From positions 1 to 17,864 of the forward strand of contig CAMLKW010000071.1 in the NCBI GenBank assembly GCA_946480605.1: a DNA stretch of 17,864 nt, read 5' to 3'. The position numbers were made by a program, and so were the translations under genes. Below are positions 7,335 to 13,789 of this stretch, in pieces. How positions within the stretch are numbered: position 1 is the first letter of the stretch; the number at the start of each line of letters is the position of its first letter. The notes beneath the pieces were generated by a model, which saw nothing but the letters and a program-made list of their open reading frames with translations, ran no database searches and was not told the DNA's origin. This DNA comes from an uncultured Roseateles sp. GTDB taxonomy: Bacteria > Pseudomonadota > Gammaproteobacteria > Burkholderiales > Burkholderiaceae.

Positions 7335-8690
7335 ATGACAAGCCTGACCTGGAACGACCTGCCCGCCCACCCTGTCCGGTGGTGGGGCCTGCCCTCGCTG
7401 ATGGCCATGCGCCGCGACTACCTGGCCTTCGTCGCCTCGCAGCGCCGGCTGGGCGACATCGCGGGCCAGCGCGTGCTCAGAGAGCGCGCCGTGGACCTGT
7501 TCTCGCCCGAGCTGGTGCGCGAAGCCATGGTGGACCATGCCGACGCGCTGATCCGCTGGGAGCGCGGCCCCGAGGTGTTCGAAGGGCTGATGGGCAAGTC
7601 CGTGCTGGTCACGGAAGGGCCGACCTGGCAGCGCCAGCGGCGCATGCTGATGCAGGCGTTCACGCCCAGGCGCGTGGCCGGCTATGCGGCGCTGATGACC
7701 GAGGCCGCCGCCGCCGGGCTGGACACCGTGCGGCCCGGCGATGTCGCGATGGACGCGCTGTTCAGCCACCTGACCATGGACGTCATCTCGCGCACGCTGT
7801 TCAGCGCGCCCATAGGCACGGACACGGCGGCGGCGGCCGACGCCGTGCAGGTGCTCAGCGAGACGGCGCTGGCCGAGATGTTCTGGCCGGTCACGCTGCC
7901 CGACTGGCTGCCACTGCCCGGCAAGGCCGCCAAGCGCCACGCGGGCAAGCTGCTGCACGGGCTGCTGGGCGGGCACATCGCTGCGCGCAACGCGGTGGGC
8001 GACGACGGCAAGACCGACCTGCTCGGCATGCTGAAGGCACTGCGCGACGAGACGACGGGCGAGGCGCTGTCGCCGCAGGAGGTCTATGACCAGTGCATGG
8101 TCAGCTTCCAGGCCGGCCACGAGACCAGCGCCACGGCGCTGCTGTGGTGGAGCTGGCTGCTGGCCACCCACCCCGAGATCCAGGCCCGCGTGCGCGACGA
8201 GATCGACGCGGTGCTGGCCGGCCGCGTGCCGACGGCCGACGATGCCGCCACCCTGCCCTATCTCGGCGCCACGCTCAAGGAGGCCATGCGGCTGTACCCG
8301 CCGGTGGCGGCCCTGCTGACGCGCCGGCTGACGCGCGACGTGACGCTGGGCGGCGTGCAACTGCCGGCGCGCACGCTGGTGCGCGTGACGCCATGGCTGC
8401 TGCACCGCGACGCGCGCTGGTGGCCGGACGAGCCGCTGGCCTTCAAGCCCAAGCGCTTTCTGGGCGATGCCGCCCACGCCATCCCGCGCGGCGCCTACAT
8501 CCCGTTCGGCCTGGGGCCTCGCGTGTGCCTGGGCCAGCACTTCGCGGTGCTGGAGATGACGCTGATCGCCGCGCTGCTGCTGCAGCGTTTCGAACTGGCC
8601 CCGGCAGGCACCGAGGCGCCGAAGCCGCGCATGGCGGTCACGTTGCGGCCGGAGAAGGGGGTGAGCCTGACGTTGACAGCCCGTGCCTGA
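7335..8690 (+). CDS. Cytochrome P450 monooxygenase
   Basis: A 451-residue soluble P450 with no membrane anchor. The diagnostic motifs are complete and in order: C-helix WQRQRR (Trp98), I-helix oxygen-activation motif AGHETS (260-265), K-helix ExxR (Glu316, Arg319 in EAMRLYPP), the FKPKRFL segment at 370-376, and the heme loop FGLGPRVCLG (391-400) with Cys398 as thiolate ligand. It should hydroxylate or epoxidise a hydrophobic substrate. The short-gap YPPV and PWLLHRD pattern resembles the CYP4/CYP102-like bacterial group, but the substrate cannot be told. No ferredoxin or reductase gene is adjacent and no reductase domain is fused, so electrons must come from elsewhere. The ATG at 7335 is chosen from the family-like start; its ribosome-binding site is weak. 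Confidence 0.93.
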   Translation: MTSLTWNDLPAHPVRWWGLPSLMAMRRDYLAFVASQRRLGDIAGQRVLRERAVDLFSPELVREAMVDHADALIRWERGPEVFEGLMGKSVLVTEGPTWQRQRRMLMQAFTPRRVAGYAALMTEAAAAGLDTVRPGDVAMDALFSHLTMDVISRTLFSAPIGTDTAAAADAVQVLSETALAEMFWPVTLPDWLPLPGKAAKRHAGKLLHGLLGGHIAARNAVGDDGKTDLLGMLKALRDETTGEALSPQEVYDQCMVSFQAGHETSATALLWWSWLLATHPEIQARVRDEIDAVLAGRVPTADDAATLPYLGATLKEAMRLYPPVAALLTRRLTRDVTLGGVQLPARTLVRVTPWLLHRDARWWPDEPLAFKPKRFLGDAAHAIPRGAYIPFGLGPRVCLGQHFAVLEMTLIAALLLQRFELAPAGTEAPKPRMAVTLRPEKGVSLTLTARA

Positions 8691-8732
8691 CTCTCAGGGC
8701 CGGGCGCCGGGCCGTCCCAAGCCGGCCAATCG

Positions 8733-8769
8733 GGCGATGTGGGAGAGGGCCCTCCCCGCGAGCATCGCC
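8733..8769. repeat. Inverted repeat in P450/DUF3297 spacer (left unit)
   Basis: GGCGATG (8733-8739) pairs perfectly with CATCGCC (8763-8769). Between them sits the palindrome GAGGGCCCTC (8745-8754). This is the left part of a structured spacer between two convergent genes. It could be a transcription terminator for the P450 gene or part of a dispersed repeat. Confidence 0.5.
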
Positions 8770-8771
8770 GT

Positions 8772-8830
8772 CCCCTCGGGGGCTGAGGCAGGCACGCCCG
8801 CGTTCAGCGGGGCAAGCCTGCGCCGAGGGG
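8772..8830. repeat. Nested three-stem inverted repeat ending at the DUF3297 stop codon
   Basis: Three nested perfect stems share one axis: CCCCTCGG (8772-8779) with CCGAGGGG (8823-8830), GCAGGC (8788-8793) with GCCTGC (8816-8821), and CCCGC (8797-8801) with GCGGG (8807-8811) around the loop GTTCA. The structure abuts the stop codon of the minus-strand DUF3297 gene and follows the P450 gene. It probably acts as a two-way terminator or mRNA 3' end stabiliser, or it is a copy of a genome-wide palindromic repeat. No T-run is present. Confidence 0.6.
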
Positions 8831-9073
8831 TCAACGGTAAAACGCCTCGACCACGCCCTTGAGCTTGATGCACAGCGGCCGGCCCTTGCGGTCCAGCGTC
8901 TTGCCGGCCGGCACCTTGATCCAGCCCTCGCTGATGCAGTACTCCTCCACGTCGTGGCGCTCCTTGCCGTTGAAGCGGATGCCGATGTCGTGCTCGAACA
9001 CGGCGGCGACGTGGTGGGGGCTGCGCGGGTCCACGCTGAGGTGGTCGGGCAGTGCGGGGCGGGTATCGGACAT
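8831..9073 (-). CDS. DUF3297 family small protein
   Basis: This 80-residue hydrophilic protein matches the conserved proteobacterial DUF3297 family over its whole length: MSDTRPALPDHLSVDPRSPH, a central GIRFNGKERHDVEEYCISEGWIKV with PAGKTLDRKGRPL, and a C-terminal KLKGVVEAFYR. The family has no established function that I can name. It has no signal peptide or membrane span, so it is presumed cytoplasmic. The ATG at 9071-9073 is the family's usual start, although no strong ribosome-binding site precedes it. It diverges from the ECF sigma gene across 88 bp and converges on the P450 gene. Neither neighbour explains its role. Confidence 0.88.
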   Translation of the reverse strand: MSDTRPALPDHLSVDPRSPHHVAAVFEHDIGIRFNGKERHDVEEYCISEGWIKVPAGKTLDRKGRPLCIKLKGVVEAFYR

Positions 9074-9084
9074 GGTGGTCTGCA

Positions 9085-9110
9085 GACAATGAGGCAAGCC
9101 ACGCATTGTC
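9085..9110. promoter_or_regulatory. 7-bp dyad in the divergent DUF3297/sigma-factor promoter region
   Basis: GACAATG (9085-9091) and CATTGTC (9104-9110) form a perfect inverted repeat with a 12-bp spacer. It lies 12-37 bases upstream of the DUF3297 start codon and about 52 bases upstream of the sigma-factor start. This placement suits an operator for a dimeric regulator, or an mRNA leader hairpin of DUF3297. The regulator is unknown. Confidence 0.4.
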
Positions 9111-9161
9111 GCGCGCAAGCTGGGGATACCGGTTCGGCCCGGGCCGGCCCAGCATGCGGCC

Positions 9162-9698
9162 ATGACCGAGATCACGCTGCTGCTGACGGCCCTGGCGGGC
9201 GGCGACGCCCAGGCACGCGACCGCCTCTACACGCTGCTTTACCCCGAGCTCAAGCGCCTGGCGCGCAGCCACCTCGCCGGCCACGCGCCGATGACACTGG
9301 AGCCGGCCGCGCTGATCCACGAGGTCTGGCTGAAGAGCGCCGGGCACGAGGCCGCGCTGCACCGCGCACAGTTCTTCGCGCATGCCAGCAAGGTCATGCG
9401 CAGTGTCATCGTCGACCACCTGCGCGAGCGCCACGCCGACAAGCGCGGCGGCGGCGCGCAGGTGACGCTGTCCACCACCGCGCTGGAACAGCTGAGCAGC
9501 CCCGACGTGCTCCGGCTCGACGAGGTGCTGCAGACCCTGGCACGCGCCGACGAGCGCGCGCACCGTGTCGTGGAGATGCGCTTCTTCGGCGGACTGGAGC
9601 TGGAGGAGATCGCCGACGCGCTGGACGTGTCGGTGCCCACCATCAAGCGCGACTGGCGCAAGGCGCGCGCCTTCCTGTTCGAAGCGCTGCAGCCGTGA
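9162..9698 (+). CDS. ECF-like RNA polymerase sigma factor (TIGR02999-type), kinase-linked
   Basis: A 178-residue two-domain sigma factor. Region 2 spans roughly residues 20-90, including HLAGHAPMTLEPAALIHEVW and FFAHASKVMRSVIVDHLRER. Region 4 spans about 115-175, ending in an HTH at GLELEEIADALDVSVPTIKRDW. The style (xTLxPxALxHExxL, FFAHAxxxMRxxxVDHxRxR) is that of the ECF group often encoded beside Ser/Thr kinases. It should direct transcription of a small regulon. Its stop overlaps the kinase start as GTGA, so the two are translationally coupled and no anti-sigma gene is present. In the sigma 2.2 segment, Ala49 occupies the place where relatives usually carry Thr (PTALVHE versus PAALIHE here). 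Confidence 0.9.
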   Translation: MTEITLLLTALAGGDAQARDRLYTLLYPELKRLARSHLAGHAPMTLEPAALIHEVWLKSAGHEAALHRAQFFAHASKVMRSVIVDHLRERHADKRGGGAQVTLSTTALEQLSSPDVLRLDEVLQTLARADERAHRVVEMRFFGGLELEEIADALDVSVPTIKRDWRKARAFLFEALQP

Positions 9699-12244
9699 AC
9701 ACCACCGCCGACCACGCTGCCGTGCTGGCCGCCTTCGACGCCTGGCAGGACGCCGACCCGCCCCGACGCGACGCGCTGATGTCCGCGCTGCCGGCGGCGC
9801 TGCGCGAGCGGCTGCGGGCGCTGATCGCCGCCGACCGCGCGGCCGAGGCGCGCGGCTTTCTCGCCGCACCCGTCGAGCTGCCCACCGCGCCGGAGCTGGC
9901 CGGCCAGGTGCTGGGCGCGTGGACTCTGGTGGCGCCGCTGGGCAGCGGCGGCATGGGCGAGGTCTGGCGCGCGCGGCGCAGCGACGGTGCGCACCAGGGT
10001 GAGGCCGCCATCAAGCTGCTGCACAGTCCCTGGCGCGGCGAGGCGGCACGCGCGCGCTTTCGCCGAGAGGGCGAGCTGCTGGCGCGGCTGACCCACCCGC
10101 ACATCGCGCGGCTGCTGGACATCGGCGAAGCGCAGCTGGGCGGCCTGCCCACCCGCTTCCTGGTGCTGGAGCTGGTGGCCGGCGAGCGCATCGACGCCTG
10201 GTGTGACGCGCGCCGCCTCACCCAGCCCGCGCGGCTGCGCCTGTTCCTGCAGGTCTGCGACGCGGTGGCGCATGCGCACTCAAAGCTGGTGGTGCACCGC
10301 GACCTCAAGCCCGGCAACATCCTCGTCACCGAGACCGGCGACGTGAAGCTGCTGGACTTCGGCGTCGCCAAGCTGCTGGCTGACGATGACACCGAGCTGA
10401 CGCAGCAGGCCGCCGCCGGCCTGACGCCCGAGTACGCCGCGCCCGAGCAGCTGCGTGGCGAGCCCGTCAGCACGGCCACCGACGTCTACGCGCTGGGCCG
10501 GCTGCTGTGCCTGCTGCTGACCGGCCAGCGCGACCCCGGCCCCGCGCTACGCGGTGAACCGGCGCTGATCGTCGGCCGTGCACTGAAGGACCGCCCGGAC
10601 GAGCGCTACGCCGGCGCCGCCGCGCTGGCCGAAGACCTGCGCCACCACCTGGCGCACCGCCCCATCGGCGCACGGCCCGACTCGCTGGCCTACCGCAGTG
10701 CCAAGTTCGCGCGCCGCTACCGGATGCCGCTGGCCGCGCTGGGCCTGGTGCTGGCCAGCCTGCTGGCCGGCGTGGCCGCGGCCACCTGGCAATGGCGCCA
10801 GGCCGACCAGGAAGCACAGCGCACGCGCCGCGTGCAGAGCGTGCTGACCGAGCTGCTCACCGGCCTGAGCCCGGACGCCTCGGGCAGCGCCACCGTGCCC
10901 ATGATCGAGCTGCTGCGCCGCAGCTGGGCCGAGGCCCGGCGCCGCCTGGCCGACGACCCCGCGCTGCTGGCCGAGGTGGCCCGCCCGCTGGGCCTGCTGC
11001 TGGCGCAGAACGGCGACCCCGCGCTGGCGCAGCAAGCCTTGCAGATCAGCCACGCGCAGGCCGGCCACCTTCAAAGCCCCGAACAGCGCGAGGTCGCCTT
11101 CGAGCTGGCCACCGTGCTGCGCCACCAGGGCGAGCCGGCGCAGGCCGCGCCGCTGCTGCGCGGGCTGGCGAGCACGGCCGGCGACGAGTTCACGCTGTTC
11201 GCGCGCGCCAGCCTGGGCGAGATGGCGCTGGAAGCCGGCCGCCTGGACGAAGCCCGCGTGCTGCTGACCCAGACCGCCTCCGAGGCCCAGGCCCGGCACT
11301 CGCCGCAGCACCGCGCCTACGTCAAGGCGGCCGACCTGCTCGCCGCGGTGGCGCGCGCCCAGGGCCAGTGGGGCGAGGCTCGGCGCTGGTTCGCAGCGGT
11401 CGCTGCGGCGACCACGTCCTCCCGTCCCGTGGACGCCGCCGTGGCCCGGCTGTCCGCCGCCACGCTGGAGGTGGAGCTGGGCCGCTACGCGCAGGCCGAG
11501 CCGCTGCTGCGCGACGCGGTGCAGACGCTGGCCCGCGTGATGGGCGAAGGCCATGTGCACACGCTGTACGCGCGCGCCTGGTGGGCCACGGCGCTGTTCC
11601 ACCACGGCCAGCGGGACGCCGCGCTCGCCCAGGCCCGCCAGGCGCTGGCCCAGGCCGGTGCCGCGGCGGACCCGGACGCCCGGCCGCTGCTGGAGCTGGC
11701 GCTGGCGCGGCTGGAGCTGCGCACCGGCCAGCTCGCGCCGGCCGAGTCGCGCCTGCTGGCCGCCTGGGTGCATTTCTCGCCCGACAAGGCCTCGGCGTCG
11801 GCCTGGCGCGCGTTGCTGCTGCGGGGCGAGGCCGAGCTGCGGCGCGGCCGGCCGCAGCCGGCGCTGGACCTGCTGCAACAAGCCAAGGCCCGCGGCGTAT
11901 CGGACCCGGCCGAGCGCTGGCTGGGCCTGGCTCTGCTGGGCCTGGCACAACTGGAACTCGGCGAGGGCACACAGGCCCTGCAAAGGTTCAGCGATGCCGA
12001 GGCCGCGGCCGACCTGGGCCTGCCGCCCGACCACCCCGACCGCCTGCGCGCAGGGACGCTGGCCGCCGTGGCCGCATGGACGCTGTCGGCCGACGCCCGG
12101 CCGCGCGCCCAGGCCGCGCTGGCACAGTACGCGCAGGCGCTGGACACTCGGAGCGACGCGGCCCGCGTCCGCGCCGAGCTGCTGTCGCTGTCCGCCTCCG
12201 CACGCCCGCCCCGGGCGGCCCTCCTCGCGCTGCTGCGCTATTGA
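9695..12244 (+). CDS. Transmembrane Ser/Thr protein kinase with TPR-rich C-terminal region
   Basis: An 849-residue protein. After a short N-terminal helical region, the kinase domain runs from about residue 75 to 320: glycine loop LGSGGMGEV (82-90), Lys107 in AAIKLL, alpha-C Glu125, catalytic HRDLKPGN (Asp203, Asn208), DFG (221-223) and APE (249-251). All key residues are present, so it should be active. A single membrane span follows at about 345-364 ([20 protein letters not shown]). The rest, about 380-849, is helical and Ala/Leu-rich with TPR-like repeats such as [24 protein letters not shown] and [14 protein letters not shown]. It is predicted to be periplasmic and probably binds protein or peptide. 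The GTG start overlaps the sigma stop. The likely role is to control the upstream sigma factor by phosphorylation in response to an external signal. Confidence 0.9.
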   Translation: MNTTADHAAVLAAFDAWQDADPPRRDALMSALPAALRERLRALIAADRAAEARGFLAAPVELPTAPELAGQVLGAWTLVAPLGSGGMGEVWRARRSDGAHQGEAAIKLLHSPWRGEAARARFRREGELLARLTHPHIARLLDIGEAQLGGLPTRFLVLELVAGERIDAWCDARRLTQPARLRLFLQVCDAVAHAHSKLVVHRDLKPGNILVTETGDVKLLDFGVAKLLADDDTELTQQAAAGLTPEYAAPEQLRGEPVSTATDVYALGRLLCLLLTGQRDPGPALRGEPALIVGRALKDRPDERYAGAAALAEDLRHHLAHRPIGARPDSLAYRSAKFARRYRMPLAALGLVLASLLAGVAAATWQWRQADQEAQRTRRVQSVLTELLTGLSPDASGSATVPMIELLRRSWAEARRRLADDPALLAEVARPLGLLLAQNGDPALAQQALQISHAQAGHLQSPEQREVAFELATVLRHQGEPAQAAPLLRGLASTAGDEFTLFARASLGEMALEAGRLDEARVLLTQTASEAQARHSPQHRAYVKAADLLAAVARAQGQWGEARRWFAAVAAATTSSRPVDAAVARLSAATLEVELGRYAQAEPLLRDAVQTLARVMGEGHVHTLYARAWWATALFHHGQRDAALAQARQALAQAGAAADPDARPLLELALARLELRTGQLAPAESRLLAAWVHFSPDKASASAWRALLLRGEAELRRGRPQPALDLLQQAKARGVSDPAERWLGLALLGLAQLELGEGTQALQRFSDAEAAADLGLPPDHPDRLRAGTLAAVAAWTLSADARPRAQAALAQYAQALDTRSDAARVRAELLSLSASARPPRAALLALLRY

Positions 12245-12254
12245 AAGGACTCCC

Positions 12255-12551
12255 ATGCGTCACTTCATCGCCTACCCGCTGGGCCTGCTGCTCGGCATGG
12301 CCACGGCCCTCGCCAGCGCAAACCCGACGCAGCAGGCCGGCACCGCGCCAGCCAAGGCCACCCAGACCACACCCGCCGCCAGTGCCACGGCCACCGGCAC
12401 CGTCAAGCCCGGCACCGCACCGAACGCGGGTGGATCGGGCGGCGGCGTGGGCAGCAACAAGGGCGTCAGCGGCCAGCAGATCGGGCCCAAGAAGCCCAAG
12501 TGCCCGGACCCCACCGTCGCCTGCCCGGCCGAGAAGGTCATCGCCAAGTAG
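12255..12551 (+). CDS. Small exported protein, Ala/Thr/Gly-rich, unknown function
   Basis: A 98-residue protein with a good ribosome-binding site (AAAGGA, 6 bases before the ATG), starting 10 bases after the kinase stop. It is therefore the third gene of the sigma-kinase operon. Residues 1-22 (MRHFIAYPLGLLLGMATALASA) form a Sec signal peptide. The middle is low-complexity and rich in Ala, Thr, Pro and Gly, including a GGSGGGVG run. The C-terminus holds two cysteines in KPKCPDPTVACPAEK that could form a disulfide in the periplasm. I do not recognise a family. It may be a ligand, accessory or target of the kinase's periplasmic TPR region, which is inference from operon position only. Confidence 0.75.
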   Translation: MRHFIAYPLGLLLGMATALASANPTQQAGTAPAKATQTTPAASATATGTVKPGTAPNAGGSGGGVGSNKGVSGQQIGPKKPKCPDPTVACPAEKVIAK

Positions 12552-12557
12552 CGACCG

Positions 12558-12578
12558 GCCGTCGCAGCGCACGACGGC
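12558..12578. terminator. Hairpin between convergent genes
   Basis: GCCGTCG (12558-12564) pairs perfectly with CGACGGC (12572-12578) around a 7-base loop. It fills the 34-bp gap between the small exported protein gene and the convergent gene ending at 12586. The placement suits a shared terminator for both strands. It has no T-run, so strength is uncertain. Confidence 0.5.
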
Positions 12579-12585
12579 ACAGGAC

Positions 12586-13209
12586 TCAAGCCTTTTTCAC
12601 CTGCAGCGTCACTTCGTACTTGCCGCCGTCGCCGGCGATGGTGAGTGTCTTGTTCTTCGGGCCGGCGGCCACGTTGAGCAGGCTGGCGCTGAGGCTGAAC
12701 TCGTGCGTGCCGCCCACGCGGTCGTCAAAGTTGGGCGCGCCGGTGGGAATGCCGAGCGCGCCATGGATGTCGGCCTTGAGCTTGGCCACGCGCTGCGCGC
12801 GCGTCATGCCCATCGACGCCGCCAGCGAGCTGACGACCGCGGCCTTGGCCAGTTCGCGCGCGGCACTGGCCTTGCCGTCGTCGTGCTCCATCATCGACAC
12901 GAGGATGATGGCCTGCGCCGGATTGGCGATGGCCTTGGCCTGGCCCGACGGTCCCCAGGCGTTGCGGCGCCAGATGATGAAGGGCAGATCGTTGGGATCG
13001 ATGCCCTGCGGGATGGGCTGGGTGACGGCGGTGTCCCCCTGGTCCACGCCGCCCCAGGGACCGTACAGCGTGACCTCGGCGTTGGGCAGCACCGGGTTGC
13101 TCAGGTCCACGGCGGTGACGAGCACATAGGGCTCGTCCGAGCCGACCTCGTCGGTCTCGATCTTGCACTTGATCTTGGTCAGCGCGATGGTGACGGGCAA
13201 TGCAGCCAT
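12586..13209 (-). CDS. Uncharacterised acidic beta-rich protein, possibly C2-like
   Basis: A 207-residue protein I cannot place in a named family. It has no signal peptide. The N-terminus IALTKIKCKIETDEVGSDEP continuing into YVLVTAV has an acidic cluster (Asp20, Glu21, Asp25, Glu26). A second acidic group follows at Glu108-Asp110-Asp111 (MMEHDDG), a third at Asp162-Asp163 (FDDRVGG), and a final strand GDGGKYEVTLQVKK closes the protein. Spaced acidic loops between beta strands recall C2-type calcium-binding folds, and similar ETDExGSDEPYV segments occur in other bacterial hypothetical proteins. That assignment is inference. A helical insertion (about 112-150) separates the second and third clusters. 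The ATG at 13207-13209 has GGAGAA 5 bases upstream. It converges on the sigma-kinase operon and diverges from the TonB-like gene. Confidence 0.7.
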   Translation of the reverse strand: MAALPVTIALTKIKCKIETDEVGSDEPYVLVTAVDLSNPVLPNAEVTLYGPWGGVDQGDTAVTQPIPQGIDPNDLPFIIWRRNAWGPSGQAKAIANPAQAIILVSMMEHDDGKASAARELAKAAVVSSLAASMGMTRAQRVAKLKADIHGALGIPTGAPNFDDRVGGTHEFSLSASLLNVAAGPKNKTLTIAGDGGKYEVTLQVKKA

Positions 13210-13293
13210 GATGGTTCTCCTGGGGTTGAAGCGCAGCGGCATACCGCGCCCTGCCCTGAAGGACGGAAAGCCCATCGCCAGAAGGATCAATCA

Positions 13294-13307
13294 GGTGACT
13301 ATTCACC
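13294..13307. promoter_or_regulatory. Small dyad GGTGA-N4-TCACC in a divergent gap
   Basis: GGTGA (13294-13298) and TCACC (13303-13307) flank CTAT in the 147-bp gap between the divergent genes starting at 13209 and 13357. It is a possible operator. The spacing of 4 does not fit the CRP consensus (6). No clear sigma-70 promoter was seen in the rest of the gap. Confidence 0.25.
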
Positions 13308-13356
13308 GGCGCTGAGCGGCTACGCTGCGGCGCTCGACACAACAGGGAGACAACGC

Positions 13357-13707
13357 ATGAAGAGCATCCTCACCGGCCTGGCGGCAGCGCTGCTGGCCGT
13401 GGCCGCCCAGGCGCAGCAAGCCGCGCCGCTCTGCAAGGCGCCGCCGCCCGACGTGTCCAACGTGGAGTGGCGAGGCCAGGCGGCCTACCTGGCAAAGGCC
13501 GCCGTGAAGGATGGCCGCATCGCGGGCCTGGTGGAGATCACGTCGTTGAAGGGCGGCATCGATCGCCGGGCGCAGCGCCAACTGATTCAGGCCATCGACG
13601 CCGCGGTGCGCCGCGCGACCTGCGCGCCCGGCAACCACGTGTTCGAGCAGCGCTTCGACTTCGACCTGCCCGCCTCGGCGGCAACACCCGCTGCATCGCA
13701 CGGGTGA
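13357..13707 (+). CDS. Small exported protein resembling a TonB C-terminal domain
   Basis: This 116-residue protein begins with a Sec signal peptide (MKSILTGLAAALLAVAAQA, cut near 19-20). The mature part resembles the C-terminal domain of TonB-type energy transducers: AYLAKAAVKDGRIAGLVEIT (43-62), a helix DRRAQRQLIQAIDAAVRRAT and a terminal strand FEQRFDFDL. It lacks the transmembrane anchor and Pro-rich linker of a true TonB, so it is probably a free periplasmic protein rather than an energy transducer. Cys26 and Cys89 may form a disulfide. The ATG is supported by AGGGAG about 7 bases upstream. The M16 peptidase pair follows 82 bases later on the same strand, but a functional link is unproven. 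Confidence 0.65.
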   Translation: MKSILTGLAAALLAVAAQAQQAAPLCKAPPPDVSNVEWRGQAAYLAKAAVKDGRIAGLVEITSLKGGIDRRAQRQLIQAIDAAVRRATCAPGNHVFEQRFDFDLPASAATPAASHG

Positions 13708-13708
13708 A

Positions 13709-13740
13709 CCGGGGGGTTTCCCGGCGTGCCTAGCGGCACG
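13709..13740. other. Two adjacent hairpins between the TonB-like and M16 genes
   Basis: CCGGG (13709-13713) pairs with CCCGG (13720-13724) around GGGTTT. Directly after it CGTGCC (13725-13730) pairs with GGCACG (13735-13740) around TAGC. They start 2 bases after the upstream stop codon and may end or attenuate transcription from the small gene. No T-run follows, so the function is uncertain. Confidence 0.4.
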
Positions 13741-13789
13741 GCCCGCCAAACAGCGGACACTCGCCGCCGTTCCCGATCCAGGAGACCCC

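Noticed and set aside
8093..9694. Long in-frame upstream extension of the kinase reading frame
   Set aside because: It overlaps the P450, DUF3297 and sigma genes out of frame and has no family match. The GTG at 9695 overlaps the sigma stop and begins where the kinase family begins.
13294..13307. Possible CRP site at the GGTGA-TCACC dyad
   Set aside because: CRP sites have a 6-base spacer between TGTGA and TCACA; here it is 4, and the outer bases do not match.
10792..13356. Very long open frame upstream of the TonB-like protein
   Set aside because: It is a shadow of the kinase, small-protein and convergent genes caused by high G+C. The signal peptide and ribosome-binding site place the true start at 13357.
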